A stretch of DNA of 64,000 nt from Rahnella ecdela. GTDB lineage: Bacteria > Pseudomonadota > Gammaproteobacteria > Enterobacterales > Enterobacteriaceae. The notes below the pieces were generated by a model. It made no database searches and was not told where the DNA came from. It saw nothing but the letters and a program-made list of their open reading frames with translations. Numbering within the stretch: position 1 is the first letter of the stretch; the number at the start of each line of letters is the position of its first letter. The position numbers were made by a program, and so were the translations under genes. Where the stretch lies: positions 310,001 to 374,000 of the forward strand of contig NZ_JAFMOY010000132.1 of assembly GCF_019049625.1 (NCBI RefSeq). The letters are read 5' to 3'. Positions 27,676 to 37,511 of this stretch are shown here, in pieces.

Positions 27676-28365
27676 TTAAGCCCGAAGCTGAATGCCTTCG
27701 GTGATAATGTGCTGCACGTTTTCCACCGTCTGTTCAAAAAACTCAGGATCGCTGAGCGTTTTACCGGTGATAGCCTCAACCTGCACGCCAAAATCCGCGT
27801 AATGCTGCGTGGTTGCCCACAGCATAAAAATCAGCTGCATCGGATCCACCGGTGCTATCAGCCCGGCTTTAATCCAGCCGCGAATGACATCCGATTTATC
27901 TTCCACCAGCGTTTTCAGGCTGCCACCCAGTTCCTGTTTCAGCAGCGGCGCGCCCTGCACCATCTCCAGACAAAACAGCCGTGACGCCTGCGGGTGATCG
28001 CGCGAAACGCACAGCTTAAGGCGGATATATTCCCTGATAGCTTCGAGCGGATGCTGATCTGACTGCAACGCTTTCAGCGGCGCCAGCCAGATATCCAGCA
28101 GCCCTTTCAGCACCGCGATATACAAATCTTCTTTCGAGGGGAAGTAGTACAGCAGATTAGTTTTGGACACGTCAGCGCGCTCAGCCACCTGATCCAGACT
28201 GGTTCCATGAATGCCGTACAACGAAAAGAATTCCAGCGCCGCCGCCATGATATTGCCGCGTTTGGCAGCGACTGCCCGCGAGCGTCGCGTCGGTGTCTTC
28301 GCCGCCGTCTGGCGGGATTTTTTCTCTCCGGCGTCGGACTGCGGAGGTTCAACCAATGGCTTCAC
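27676..28365 (-). CDS. rutR: TetR-type regulator of pyrimidine utilisation, RutR
   Basis: 229 residues from GTG 28365, which has AGGGAG five bases upstream; a TTG at 28383 would align with the annotated E. coli start (M-S-Q-G) but lacks a ribosome site. The helix-turn-helix reads LDQVAERADVSKTNLLYYFP, and SKEDLYIAVLKGLLDIWLAP and ASRLFCLEMVQGAPLL match RutR. RutR binds uracil and controls rut, car and other genes. An extra basic/Ala-rich N-terminal tail of about 30 residues precedes the DNA-binding domain. Divergent from rutA. Confidence 0.92.
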   Translation of the reverse strand: MKPLVEPPQSDAGEKKSRQTAAKTPTRRSRAVAAKRGNIMAAALEFFSLYGIHGTSLDQVAERADVSKTNLLYYFPSKEDLYIAVLKGLLDIWLAPLKALQSDQHPLEAIREYIRLKLCVSRDHPQASRLFCLEMVQGAPLLKQELGGSLKTLVEDKSDVIRGWIKAGLIAPVDPMQLIFMLWATTQHYADFGVQVEAITGKTLSDPEFFEQTVENVQHIITEGIQLRA

Positions 28366-28549
28366 AACGTCTCCCTGAGACAAACAGCAAGGCGGAAATC
28401 ATAACAAATGGCGCTACAGGCGACTATCGCTATGCATATGGATGATGAAAGTAACACTCAGGACAACACCACATAACTATAAAGGGTTATTAATTTAACA
28501 AATTTGCACCATTTCCGTTCAATCCTGCCTGATAAATGTGCAGTTATTT

Positions 28550-28565
28550 TTGACCAGATGGTCTG
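28550..28565. promoter_or_regulatory. RutR operator
   Basis: TTGACCAGATGGTCTG matches the published palindrome TTGACCANNTGGTCAA at 14 of 16 positions counting N. It overlaps a second small inverted repeat (GGTCTGAAACAGACC, 28560-28574) and lies 150 bp before rutA. Confidence 0.8.
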
Positions 28566-28637
28566 AAACAGACCATTTGCTCCATCAGTAATCCGTCGTT
28601 ATTTTTAATCTGCTGATAATCATAGTGATTTAAAAAC

Positions 28638-28653
28638 TGGCACCCGCCTTGCA
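28638..28653 (+). promoter_or_regulatory. Sigma-54 promoter of the rut operon
   Basis: TGGCAC-N5-TTGCA is a perfect -24/-12 element 48 bp before the rutA start. The E. coli rut operon is under nitrogen (NtrC) control. A TGCACC half site at 28505-28510 may be part of an upstream NtrC site (weak). Confidence 0.8.
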
Positions 28654-28700
28654 ATACCGAATCTGAATTCCTTCATTCGCGTTGCATCATGAGGTGAGCT

Positions 28701-29792
28701 ATGAAAATCGGTGTCTTTATTCCTATCGGCAACAACGGCTGGTTAATTTCTGAAACTGCGCCGCAGTACAAGCCGACCTTCGAACTGAACAAAACCATTG
28801 TGCAGAAAGCGGAGCACTACCATTTCGATTTCGCACTTTCGATGATCAAGCTGCGCGGCTTCGGTGGCAAAACCGAATTCTGGGAACACAACATGGAGTC
28901 GTTTACGCTGATGGCCGGTCTTGCCGCTGTGACCTCACGCATTCAGCTCTACGCTACCGCCGCCACGCTGGTCATGCCTCCGGCAATCGTTGCGCGCATG
29001 GCCGCCACTATCGACTCTATTTCCAACGGCCGTTTTGGCGTCAACGTTGTCACCGGCTGGCAGAAACCGGAATACGAGCAAATGGGTATGTGGCCGGGCG
29101 ATGACTATTTCACCCGCCGCTACGATTACCTGACCGAATACGTCAGCGTGCTGCGCGATCTGTGGGGCACCGGTCACTGCACGCTCGACGGCGAATTCTT
29201 CAAAATGGATGACTGCCGCGTCAGCCCGCGTCCGCAGAGCGAAATGAAAGTGATCTGCGCCGGACAAAGCGATGCGGGTATGGCCTTCTCGGCAAAACAC
29301 GCCGACTTTAACTTCTGTTTCGGTAAAGGCGTTAACACGCCAACGGCCTTTGCGCCGACCGCAGCCCGCATGAAAACGGCGGCAGAAGCGGAGAACCGCG
29401 ACGTCTCCTCCTACGTACTGTTCATGGTGATTGCCGACGAAACCGACTCCGCCGCCCGTGCCAAATGGGATTTGTATAAATCCGGCGCCGATGCCGATGC
29501 GCTGGCGTGGCTCACCGACCAGAGCAGTAAAGATACCAAATCCGGCAGCGATACGAATGTCCGCCAGATGGCCGACCCGACTTCGGCGGTCAATATCAAC
29601 ATGGGCACACTGGTCGGCTCTTACGCCAGCGTCGCCAGAATGCTCGATGAAATCGACACCGTACCCGGCGCAGGCGGCGTATTGCTGACCTTTGACGATT
29701 TCGTACAGGGTATCGAAAACTTTGGACGTTACATCCAGCCATTAATGAAAACCCGCCAGCACATTGGCACTGAGCAAAAAGAGGTCGCATGA
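28701..29792 (+). CDS. rutA: Pyrimidine monooxygenase RutA
   Basis: 363 residues of the flavin-dependent luciferase-like family: [57 protein letters not shown]. It cleaves the uracil ring to ureidoacrylate/peroxyacrylate using reduced FMN supplied by RutF. First gene of the rut operon, downstream of the sigma-54 promoter; GAGGTGAGCT is the ribosome site. The stop overlaps the rutB start. Confidence 0.96.
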   Translation: MKIGVFIPIGNNGWLISETAPQYKPTFELNKTIVQKAEHYHFDFALSMIKLRGFGGKTEFWEHNMESFTLMAGLAAVTSRIQLYATAATLVMPPAIVARMAATIDSISNGRFGVNVVTGWQKPEYEQMGMWPGDDYFTRRYDYLTEYVSVLRDLWGTGHCTLDGEFFKMDDCRVSPRPQSEMKVICAGQSDAGMAFSAKHADFNFCFGKGVNTPTAFAPTAARMKTAAEAENRDVSSYVLFMVIADETDSAARAKWDLYKSGADADALAWLTDQSSKDTKSGSDTNVRQMADPTSAVNINMGTLVGSYASVARMLDEIDTVPGAGGVLLTFDDFVQGIENFGRYIQPLMKTRQHIGTEQKEVA

Positions 29793-30541
29793 TGAACATT
29801 GTTGAGAATCAAACTGTGGTCCGCCGCGAGCCCCAAAATACCGGCGAGGAAACGATCCTCACAGCACGTCCTGAAGCCATCGCCTTTACGCCGCAGCAAA
29901 CGGCGCTGATTGTGGTGGATATGCAAAACGCCTACGCCTCACAGGGCGGTTATCTGGATCTGGCAGGGTTTGACGTTTCCGCCACCGCGCCGGTGATTGC
30001 CAATATTAAAGTGGCGATTGCCGCCGCCCGCGCCGCCGGGATCAAAGTGATTTTCTTCCAAAACGGCTGGGACAATCAGTACGTCGAAGCCGGTGGTGCC
30101 GGTTCTCCTAACTTCCACAAATCCAATGCACTGAAAACCATGCGTAAGCGCCCGGAACTGATGGGCAAACTGCTGGCAAAAGGCGACTGGGATTACGACC
30201 TGGTGGATGAACTGCAACCACAACCGGGCGACATTGTGCTGCCCAAACCGCGCTACAGCGGCTTCTTTAATACCCAGCTCGACAGCCTGCTGCGCAGCTA
30301 CGGCATTCATCATCTGGTGTTCACCGGCATCGCCACCAACGTGTGCGTGGAATCTACCCTGCGAGACGGATTCTTTCTGGAATATTTCGGCGTGGTGCTG
30401 GAAGACGCCACCCATCAGGCAGGGCCGGAATTCGCGCAAAAAGCCGCGATTTATAACATCGAAACCTTCTTTGGCTGGGTCTCCAGCGTGCGCAATTTCT
30501 GCGACGCCGTAGGTTACAAAACTGAACAAAACGCGGCCTGA
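29789..30541 (+). CDS. rutB: Ureidoacrylate amidohydrolase RutB
   Basis: 250 residues, isochorismatase-like cysteine hydrolase. The catalytic Asp lies in [10 protein letters not shown], the Lys in [15 protein letters not shown], and the Cys in [15 protein letters not shown]. It releases carbamate/ammonia and aminoacrylate from ureidoacrylate. The ATGATG start overlaps the rutA stop, implying translational coupling. Confidence 0.95.
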   Translation: MMNIVENQTVVRREPQNTGEETILTARPEAIAFTPQQTALIVVDMQNAYASQGGYLDLAGFDVSATAPVIANIKVAIAAARAAGIKVIFFQNGWDNQYVEAGGAGSPNFHKSNALKTMRKRPELMGKLLAKGDWDYDLVDELQPQPGDIVLPKPRYSGFFNTQLDSLLRSYGIHHLVFTGIATNVCVESTLRDGFFLEYFGVVLEDATHQAGPEFAQKAAIYNIETFFGWVSSVRNFCDAVGYKTEQNAA

Positions 30542-30567
30542 CCGCTTTCTGAAAAGGATGATTAACG

Positions 30568-30954
30568 ATGCCTAAAAGCGCCATTATTCCGGCTGGCAGC
30601 GGCGTTCCGCTGGCGCCATTTGTTCCGGGTACTCTCGCCGATGGCGTGGTGTACGTGTCCGGCACCCTGCCGTTTGATAAAGACAATAACGTCGTGCATA
30701 TCGGCGACGCCGCCGCACAAACCCGTCATGTACTGGAGATCATCAAAAGCGTTGTGGAAACCGCAGGCGGCACGATGGATGACGTCACCATGAACTCGAT
30801 TTTCATCACCGACTGGGCGAACTACGGCGCGGTGAATCAGGTTTACGCTGAATTTTTCCCCGGTGAAAAACCGGCGCGGTTCTGCATTCAGTGCGGGCTG
30901 GTGAAACCCGATGCGCTGATCGAAATCGCTTCCATCGCCCACATCGGCAAGTAG
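30568..30954 (+). CDS. rutC: 3-aminoacrylate deaminase RutC (Rid family)
   Basis: 128 residues with the RidA fold: [39 protein letters not shown], and the arginine-containing [20 protein letters not shown]. It acts on 3-aminoacrylate in uracil degradation. AAAGGATG precedes the start by about 6 bases; 26 bp after rutB. Confidence 0.95.
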   Translation: MPKSAIIPAGSGVPLAPFVPGTLADGVVYVSGTLPFDKDNNVVHIGDAAAQTRHVLEIIKSVVETAGGTMDDVTMNSIFITDWANYGAVNQVYAEFFPGEKPARFCIQCGLVKPDALIEIASIAHIGK

Positions 30955-30992
30955 AGGCTTCTCACTCTGTCCGGACACCCTGAGGAAACAGC

Positions 30993-31793
30993 ATGTATTA
31001 CAAGGTATTGGGTAAAAAAAATGCTGACGCAGAAACCGTTGTGCTCTCCTCCGGGCTTGGCGGTTCCGGCAGTTTCTGGCAGCCGCAGCTGGCGATGCTC
31101 GCAGAGCATTTTCGCGTCGTAGTATACGACCAGCACGGCACCGGCGTCAGTCAGGGCACAGTGCCCGCCGGTTATCGCATGGAAGACATGGCCGATGAAC
31201 TGGCGGGTATGCTCAACGAGCTGGACATCAGCCGCTGTCATCTGGCCGGTCACGCGCTCGGCGGCATTATCGGCCTGCATCTTGCACTGCGTTATCCGGC
31301 GCTGTTGCAAAGTCTGGTGGTGATAAACGGCTGGACGAAGCTCGACAGCCAGACGCGCCGCTGCTTTGAGGTACGGCAGAATCTGCTGCTCAACAGCGGC
31401 GTTGATGCCTACGTGCAGGCACAACCGCTGTTTCTCTATCCGGCTGACTGGCTTTCTGCAAACGACGCATTAATGCAGGAAGAGCGCCAGCATCAGGTGG
31501 CGCATTTTCAGGGGATGGAAAACCTGCTGCACCGTTTGCAGGCGCTGATGAATTCCGATCTGACCGGAAGCCTCGGACAGGTGATCGCCCCGACGCTGGC
31601 TTTCAGCTGCAAAGACGATTTGCTGGTGCCGTGGTCGCGTTCGGTGGATCTCGCGTCCCGCCTGCCTAATGGCGAGCACACACAAATGCTGTACGGCGGT
31701 CATGCGATGAGCGTGACTGACCCGGAAACCTTTAACCCGATTTTACTGGACTGGTTGCTGCGGCATTCATCGCAAGCGCCCGTTAAGCCGTAA
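30993..31793 (+). CDS. rutD: RutD, alpha/beta-hydrolase fold protein of the rut pathway
   Basis: 266 residues. The nucleophile elbow reads GHALGG and so lacks the usual serine, as in E. coli RutD (GHALG). Other matches are SSGLGGSGSFW, TRRCFEVRQNLLLNSG and PLFLYPADW. It is thought to speed conversion of aminoacrylate or carbamate. GAGGAAACAGC upstream is the ribosome site. Fourth gene in the operon. Confidence 0.93.
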   Translation: MYYKVLGKKNADAETVVLSSGLGGSGSFWQPQLAMLAEHFRVVVYDQHGTGVSQGTVPAGYRMEDMADELAGMLNELDISRCHLAGHALGGIIGLHLALRYPALLQSLVVINGWTKLDSQTRRCFEVRQNLLLNSGVDAYVQAQPLFLYPADWLSANDALMQEERQHQVAHFQGMENLLHRLQALMNSDLTGSLGQVIAPTLAFSCKDDLLVPWSRSVDLASRLPNGEHTQMLYGGHAMSVTDPETFNPILLDWLLRHSSQAPVKP

Positions 31794-31825
31794 TCAGTAC
31801 TGACTAAGCCCCTGAGGACCTGACT

Positions 31826-32404
31826 ATGCAATCCGCCCTGAATGCCACATTGCCCGCCACCGCTGAGAAACAAGTCGCCGTTGAAAAACAAGTCGCCGTT
31901 GAAAAACAAGCTGCCGTTGAAAAACAAGAGTACCGCGATGCGATGGCGCGCCTCGGTTCCGCCGTCAACATCATCACTACTGACGGCCCCGGCGGACGCG
32001 CGGGTTTTACCGCTTCGGCGGTGTGCAGCGTCACCGATACCCCGCCGACGCTGCTGGTGTGCCTGAACCGCTCGGCATCGGTCCATGCGGCCTTTACGCA
32101 AAATCAGGTGCTGTGCGTGAATACGCTGACTGATTGTCATGAGTCGCTGTCCAATTTATTCGGCGGAAAAACGCCGATGAAACAACGCTTTGAAGCCGCT
32201 GAATGGGCGCGTCTCGCCACGGGTTCGCCAATCCTCACCGACGCACTGGTGTCGTTTGACTGCAAAGTCACGCAAATCACCAGCGTCGGCACCCACGACA
32301 TTTTGATTTGTGAAGCCGTTGCGTTACGGCGCAACGACGATCGCCACGGACTGGTGTATTTCGACCGGCGCTATCACCCGCTGATGCGTCAGACAGCCTG
32401 TTAA
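31826..32404 (+). CDS. rutF: FMN reductase RutF with repeat-extended N-terminus
   Basis: 192 residues of the flavin reductase fold ([58 protein letters not shown]). It supplies reduced FMN to RutA. The first roughly 35 residues are unusual: a repeated VAVEKQ unit encoded by 18-bp tandem DNA repeats, which E. coli RutF lacks. It directly follows rutD; rutE is missing between them. Confidence 0.92.
   Translation: MQSALNATLPATAEKQVAVEKQVAVEKQAAVEKQEYRDAMARLGSAVNIITTDGPGGRAGFTASAVCSVTDTPPTLLVCLNRSASVHAAFTQNQVLCVNTLTDCHESLSNLFGGKTPMKQRFEAAEWARLATGSPILTDALVSFDCKVTQITSVGTHDILICEAVALRRNDDRHGLVYFDRRYHPLMRQTAC
31877..31930. repeat. 18-bp coding tandem repeat in rutF
   Basis: Three near-perfect copies of GCCGTTGAAAAACAAGTC (31877-31894, 31895-31912, 31913-31930) with a degenerate copy before them. 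Each adds A/V-VEKQV residues without shifting frame, so copy number can vary without breaking the gene. Confidence 0.85.
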
Positions 32405-32429
32405 TTCAACCTGATTAGGGACTTACAGC

Positions 32430-33779
32430 ATGGCAAATACCTCCTGGTTTCCACAATGGCGTAAAAGAGAAGGCAATCTGGATGGCGCGGTGATCGCGCC
32501 GGATGAACGGCTGCCGTTAGGATCGACGGTGATCATGGGGCTGCAACATACGGTGGCGATGTTTGGTGCCACCGTTTTAATGCCCTTGCTGATGGGCTTT
32601 GACGCCAACATGGCGATTTTGATGTCGGGCATCGGCACCCTGCTGTTCTTCCTGGTGGTCGGCGGGCGTGTGCCGAGTTATCTCGGTTCCAGTGCCGCGT
32701 TTGTCGGGCTGGTGATCGCGGTGACCGGCTACAGCGGCCACGGCGCGAACCCGAACATCGGCGTGGCGCTGGGCGGCATTATTGCCTGTGGAGTGATTTA
32801 TACGCTGATCGGTTTTGTGGTGATGGCGGTCGGTACGCGCTGGATTGAACGCCTGATGCCGCCGGTGGTGACCGGCGCAGTGGTGATGGCGATTGGTCTG
32901 AACCTCGCACCGATTGCGATTAACAGCGTGTCAGCGTCTTCGTTTGACAGCTGGATGGCAGTGATGACCGTGCTGTGTATCGGCTCGGTGGCGGTTTTCA
33001 CCCGCGGTCTGGTGCAGCGCCTGTTGCTGTTGCTCGGGCTGGTAGCGGCGTATCTGATATATATGGTGATCACTAACGGCCTCGGGCTGGGTGCGCCGGT
33101 GGATTTCTCCGCTGTGGCGCAGGCACCCTGGTTTGGCCTGCCGGCCATAACCACACCGGTATTCAGCTCTCACGCCATGCTGATGATTGCACCGGTGGCA
33201 GTGATCCTGGTGGCAGAAAACCTCGGCCACATTAAAGCGGTCGCGGGTATGACCGGTAAAAATCTCGACCCGTACATGGGGCGTGCATTTGTCGGCGACG
33301 GTCTGGCGACCTTGCTTTCTGCCTCGGCGGGCGGCACCGGCGTAACGACGTATGCCGAAAACATCGGCGTAATGGCGGTAACGAAAATTTACTCCACACT
33401 GATTTTTGTCGCTGCGGCAATTGTTGCCATTGTGTTGGGCTTCTCGCCCAAATTTGGTGCACTGATCCACACCATTCCGGGACCGGTGCTCGGTGGCGCG
33501 TCGATTGTGGTATTCGGTTTAATCGCCGTGGCCGGTGCCCGTATCTGGGTACAAAATCAGGTGGATCTGGGACTTAACGGCAATCTGATTATGGTGGCGG
33601 TCACGCTGGTACTGGGCGCAGGCAACTTTACCCTCAGTCTGGGCGGCTTCAGCATGGGCGGCATCGGTACGGCGACATTTGGCGCTATTTTACTGAATGC
33701 CTTCCTGAGCCGCAGCAAACAGGCGAAAACGCAGCCTGAAATAAAAACTGGCACAGAAGCTGCATTAAAAGATCACTGA
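32430..33779 (+). CDS. rutG: Uracil permease RutG (NCS2 family)
   Basis: 449 residues with about 12-14 membrane segments. NCS2 features are LGLQHTVAMFGAT-like VIMGLQHTVAMFGATVLMPL, LVAENLGHIKAVAGMTGKNL (substrate-site Glu), and a GGTGVTTYAENIGVMAVTKI motif. It imports uracil and possibly other pyrimidines. Last gene of the rut operon; followed by a strong terminator. Confidence 0.94.
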   Translation: MANTSWFPQWRKREGNLDGAVIAPDERLPLGSTVIMGLQHTVAMFGATVLMPLLMGFDANMAILMSGIGTLLFFLVVGGRVPSYLGSSAAFVGLVIAVTGYSGHGANPNIGVALGGIIACGVIYTLIGFVVMAVGTRWIERLMPPVVTGAVVMAIGLNLAPIAINSVSASSFDSWMAVMTVLCIGSVAVFTRGLVQRLLLLLGLVAAYLIYMVITNGLGLGAPVDFSAVAQAPWFGLPAITTPVFSSHAMLMIAPVAVILVAENLGHIKAVAGMTGKNLDPYMGRAFVGDGLATLLSASAGGTGVTTYAENIGVMAVTKIYSTLIFVAAAIVAIVLGFSPKFGALIHTIPGPVLGGASIVVFGLIAVAGARIWVQNQVDLGLNGNLIMVAVTLVLGAGNFTLSLGGFSMGGIGTATFGAILLNAFLSRSKQAKTQPEIKTGTEAALKDH

Positions 33780-33819
33780 CGACCTCAGTTTCTCCTTAGC
33801 TCATCATTTTTGATGATCG

Positions 33820-33867
33820 CCAGCGGTTATCCGGTCCACCCGTCCGGATTAGCCGCTGGTTTTTTTC
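33820..33867 (+). terminator. Terminator of the rut operon
   Basis: CCAGCGGTTATCCGG pairs with CCGGATTAGCCGCTGG across a nine-base loop, followed by T8. Confidence 0.9.
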
Positions 33868-34033
33868 TTTCTGCCTCCCGCACATCTTCCCTAATGCCGT
33901 TTCCAGCTAACGATTGCAAAATTCCTTCGTTCACCTCCCCCTTAAATTGGTTTGTTATGGGCTCAGCACTTTGGTTCTAAGAACGCCAGAGTCATCACCT
34001 GCCACCATGACCAATAAGAAAAAGGGTTTAACG

Positions 34034-35674
34034 ATGAAGAACATTCGCCGGATTAACGCGGTTACCCGCGCACTGGCTTTAGGGGCACTTCTCACCAGCA
34101 CGTTTTCCGCTATCGCCGCTGACGGCACACCGGTTCAGGGCGGCACCCTGATTTATCTCGAACAGCAGGCGCATACGAATTTGTATCCGCCCGCAGGTGG
34201 CTTCTACCCGAACGGCGGCATACTCAATCAGATCACTGACAAACTGACCTACCAGAATCCAAAGACGCTGGAAGTGGAACCGTGGATTGCCGAATCCTGG
34301 TCATTTAACGCCGACAAAACCGAATACACATTCAAACTGCGTCCGGGCGTGACCTTCTCCGATGGCACACCGCTGGATGCCAATGCAGTCGCCAAAAACT
34401 TCGATACTTACGGTCTGGGCAATAAAGAGCACCATCTGCCGGTTTCCGAAGTCATCAATAATTACGACCACAGCGAAGTGGTTGACCCGCTGACCGTGAA
34501 GTTCTATTTCAAAAAATCCTCGCCGGGCTTCCTGCAAGGCACCGCGACGATTGGTTCCGGACTGGTGTCGCTGAGTACGCTGGCGCGCAATTTTGATGCG
34601 CTGGGCGACGCGACGCACATCATCGGTTCCGGTCCGTTCGTGGTCAGCAAGGAAACGCTGGGCCGCGAAGTCGACCTGACCGCGCGCAAGGATTACAACT
34701 GGGGGCCGAAAAACCTCAAACAGCAGGGTCGCGCCAATCTCGACGGCATTAAAGTGATCGTCACCGGCGAAGACAGCGTGCGTATCGGTGCGCTGCTGGC
34801 GGGTCAGGCTGACTTCATCCGTCAGGTTCAGGCCTATGACGAGAAACAGGCCAAAGACCAGAACTTCCCGATTTATGCCGCGCCGACCAAAGGCGTCAAC
34901 GACAGCATTTCGTTCCGCCCGGACAACGCGCTGGTGTCAGACCTGAAAGTGCGTCAGGCGCTGCTGCATGCCACCAACAGCAAACAGGTGGTCGATACGC
35001 TGTTCTCGCCGAACTATCCGCAGGCCACCTCGGTGATTGCCAAAACTGCCGCCGGATACGTCGATCTGAGCAACAAACTGACTTACGACCCGACGCTTTC
35101 TAAAAAGCTTCTGGATGAAGCGGGCTGGAAACCGGGCCCGAACGGTATTCGCCAGAAAGATGGCAAAACGCTGTCGCTGACCATCTATGAATCCCTGCCA
35201 CAGCCGCAGAACAAAGAGGTGTTGCAGCTGGTTTCCCAGCAATGGAGTCAGGTCGGCGCGAAGCTGAATATTCTGGCGGGCGATGCGGGCAGCCGTGTGG
35301 CGGATAACCTCGATCCGGAGAAAACACCGGCCAACGTGGTGGAAGTGGGTCGCGCCGATCCGGACGTCATCAAAAGCTCCTTCTACCCGACCAACCGTGA
35401 TGCGCTGCTGCAAAAAGGCGGCCTGAGCAGCAAGGTGAAAAGCTTCCGCGACGACAAACTTAACGATCTGCTGACCGCCATTTCTGCCGAAGTGGACCCG
35501 AAAAAACGTCTGGCACTGACCGGCGACGTGCAGAACTATCTGCTCGATCAGGCATATGTCATTCCTATTTTCGAAGAGCCGCAGGTATTTGCCGGTGCGC
35601 CGTATTTCAAAGGCGTGAGCTTTGAAGCGGTCGGGCGTCCGAGTTTCTACGGCGCGTGGCTGGAAAAGCATTAA
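34034..35674 (+). CDS. Peptide-type ABC transporter substrate-binding protein (SBP_bac_5)
   Basis: 546 residues from ATG 34034. The signal peptide is MKNIRRINAVTRALALGALL...FSAIAADG. The family-5 binding fold is marked by GGTLIYLEQQ, PWIAESWSFNADKTEYTFKL, GVTFSDGTPLDANAVAKNF and VRQALLHATNSKQV. It is periplasmic. The neighbourhood (permeases, fused ATPase, luciferase-like monooxygenase, AhpD/CMD protein) matches a conserved cluster known mainly by automated family names (KPN_01854-type), whose substrate is not established. The upstream frame to 33914 lacks a ribosome site. Confidence 0.85.
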   Translation: MKNIRRINAVTRALALGALLTSTFSAIAADGTPVQGGTLIYLEQQAHTNLYPPAGGFYPNGGILNQITDKLTYQNPKTLEVEPWIAESWSFNADKTEYTFKLRPGVTFSDGTPLDANAVAKNFDTYGLGNKEHHLPVSEVINNYDHSEVVDPLTVKFYFKKSSPGFLQGTATIGSGLVSLSTLARNFDALGDATHIIGSGPFVVSKETLGREVDLTARKDYNWGPKNLKQQGRANLDGIKVIVTGEDSVRIGALLAGQADFIRQVQAYDEKQAKDQNFPIYAAPTKGVNDSISFRPDNALVSDLKVRQALLHATNSKQVVDTLFSPNYPQATSVIAKTAAGYVDLSNKLTYDPTLSKKLLDEAGWKPGPNGIRQKDGKTLSLTIYESLPQPQNKEVLQLVSQQWSQVGAKLNILAGDAGSRVADNLDPEKTPANVVEVGRADPDVIKSSFYPTNRDALLQKGGLSSKVKSFRDDKLNDLLTAISAEVDPKKRLALTGDVQNYLLDQAYVIPIFEEPQVFAGAPYFKGVSFEAVGRPSFYGAWLEKH

Positions 35675-35691
35675 CAGACGGGGAGTAAATC

Positions 35692-36651
35692 ATGAGCCGA
35701 TACGTTAGCGGCAGGTTCGGGCAGGCTTTGCTGGTGTTGTGGGCGGCGTTTACCGTCTCCTTCATCCTGTTGCAGGTGCTGCCCGGCGACGCAATCCTGA
35801 TAAAATTCCAGAACCCGGACATGGGACTAAGCCCGGCGCAAATCGCCGATATGCGTGCCGCATACGGAGCGGATGTGCCGGTCTGGCAGCAATATCTGCA
35901 TACGCTGGGCAATTTCCTGCACGGGGATCTGGGCTATTCGATTCAGGCTGGCGTGCCGGTGACTGAATTACTCAGCAGCAACTTCCCGCCGACGCTACGT
36001 CTGGCGCTGTTCGGTTTTGCACTGGCCGCCGTGGTGGCCTTTGCGCTGGCGTTTCTCTCCAGCCTGCTGCATTTCGGCTGGCTGAAAAACGCCTTACAGG
36101 CCGTGCCGTCGCTGTTTATTTCCATTCCGACATTCTGGCTGGGAATCGCGCTGATTCAGTTTTTCTCGTTCCATCTGCGCTGGATCCCGGTGATTAATCC
36201 GGGTGAATGGGTCGGGCTGATTTTGCCGATCATCACGCTGGCGGTGCCGATCTCCGCGCCGCTGGCGCAGATCCTCATCCGCAGCATTGATCAGGTGCAA
36301 ACCCAGCTATTCGTCGCCGTCGCACGCGCCAAAGGCGCCAGCCGCAGCGGCGTATTATGGCGTCATGTGGCGCGTAACGCCCTGCTTCCGGCGCTGACCA
36401 TAGCCGGTTTGCTGTTTGGTGAACTGATTGCCGGCGCGCTTATCACCGAAACGGTGTTCGGCCTTAACGGCCTCGGACAACTGACGCAGCAGGCGGTAAA
36501 TAATCAGGATGTCGCGGTGCTTCAGGCGATTGTGGTGATTTCCGCCGCGGCCTTTGTCGGCATTAATTTACTGGTCGACTTGCTGTATCCGCTGCTCGAT
36601 CCGCGTCTTAAAGCGTCAGCGTCTAAAAACTCACGGGGAGCCACCGCATGA
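35692..36651 (+). CDS. ABC transporter permease, DppB type
   Basis: 319 residues with six membrane helices. The N-terminus VSGRFGQALLVLWAAFTVSF matches the DppB/OppB family, and the EAA-like loop is VARAKGASRSGVLWRHVARN. GGGGAG is the ribosome site, 17 bp after the binding-protein gene. It forms the translocation channel with the next permease. Confidence 0.9.
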   Translation: MSRYVSGRFGQALLVLWAAFTVSFILLQVLPGDAILIKFQNPDMGLSPAQIADMRAAYGADVPVWQQYLHTLGNFLHGDLGYSIQAGVPVTELLSSNFPPTLRLALFGFALAAVVAFALAFLSSLLHFGWLKNALQAVPSLFISIPTFWLGIALIQFFSFHLRWIPVINPGEWVGLILPIITLAVPISAPLAQILIRSIDQVQTQLFVAVARAKGASRSGVLWRHVARNALLPALTIAGLLFGELIAGALITETVFGLNGLGQLTQQAVNNQDVAVLQAIVVISAAAFVGINLLVDLLYPLLDPRLKASASKNSRGATA

Positions 36652-37511
36652 GCAGTTTACCGCTTGGTAAAAGCACGCTTTCATTACCGCTCACACAGCG
36701 TCGTCGCTGGAAACCCGCCCGCCTGCAACCGGGATTAATCCTCGCGTGGCTGGTGATGGCAACCGTCATTCTGTGGGCGATCGCCCCAGGTTTATTTACG
36801 GATTACAGCGGCACCGAAGGGATTGCCGGTGCGCAGCGTCTGGCCCCGCAGGCCGGACACTGGCTGGGCACTGATCAGCTTGGCCGCGATGTGTACGCCC
36901 GTATTGTCTACGGTGCGTCGCATTCACTTTCCGGCGCGCTGGTCGCCGTGGCGCTCGGTCTGGTGTTCGGCACCGCACTCGGGCTGGCTGCGGGCGCGAC
37001 CGGCGGTCTGGTGGATGCCATCGTCATGCGCATCAATGACGTGCTGCTGTCCATTCCCGGCCTGTTGCTGTCGCTGAGCGTGATTATTTTGCTTGGCTTC
37101 GGCACGGTTCACGCAGCGATTGCCGTCGGTGTCACGTCGGTTGCCAACTTCGCCCGTCTGGCGCGCGCCGAAGTGGTACTGGTGCGTCACAGCGATTACG
37201 TCGAAGCCGCATACGGCAGCGGCGGTTCCTTCTTCTCCATTTTGTGGCGGCACATTTTGCCCAACTCTCTGACGTCGGTGATCGCCTTTTCTGCATTGCA
37301 GTTCGGCAGCGCCATTCTGGCGATTTCCACCCTGAGTTTTCTCGGATACGGCACACCGCCACCAACGCCGGAATGGGGATTGCTGATTGCCGAAGGCCGT
37401 AATTACATCTCGACCGCCTGGTGGCTGACCACCTTCCCCGGCGTGGTCGTGGTGTTAGTGGTGCTTTCCGCCAACCGCATCAGCCAGTCATTACGCAGGA
37501 GAACGCGATGA
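36648..37511 (+). CDS. ABC transporter permease, DppC type
   Basis: 287 residues. Cytoplasmic N-terminus followed by one helix, a periplasmic part (GAQRLAPQAGHWLGTDQLGR, the DppC signature with LGTDxLGRD), then five helices with the EAA loop EAAYGSGGSFFSILWRHILP. The ATGA start overlaps the previous stop by 4 bp and its own stop overlaps the ATPase start, so the genes are tightly coupled. Confidence 0.9.
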   Translation: MSSLPLGKSTLSLPLTQRRRWKPARLQPGLILAWLVMATVILWAIAPGLFTDYSGTEGIAGAQRLAPQAGHWLGTDQLGRDVYARIVYGASHSLSGALVAVALGLVFGTALGLAAGATGGLVDAIVMRINDVLLSIPGLLLSLSVIILLGFGTVHAAIAVGVTSVANFARLARAEVVLVRHSDYVEAAYGSGGSFFSILWRHILPNSLTSVIAFSALQFGSAILAISTLSFLGYGTPPPTPEWGLLIAEGRNYISTAWWLTTFPGVVVVLVVLSANRISQSLRRRTR

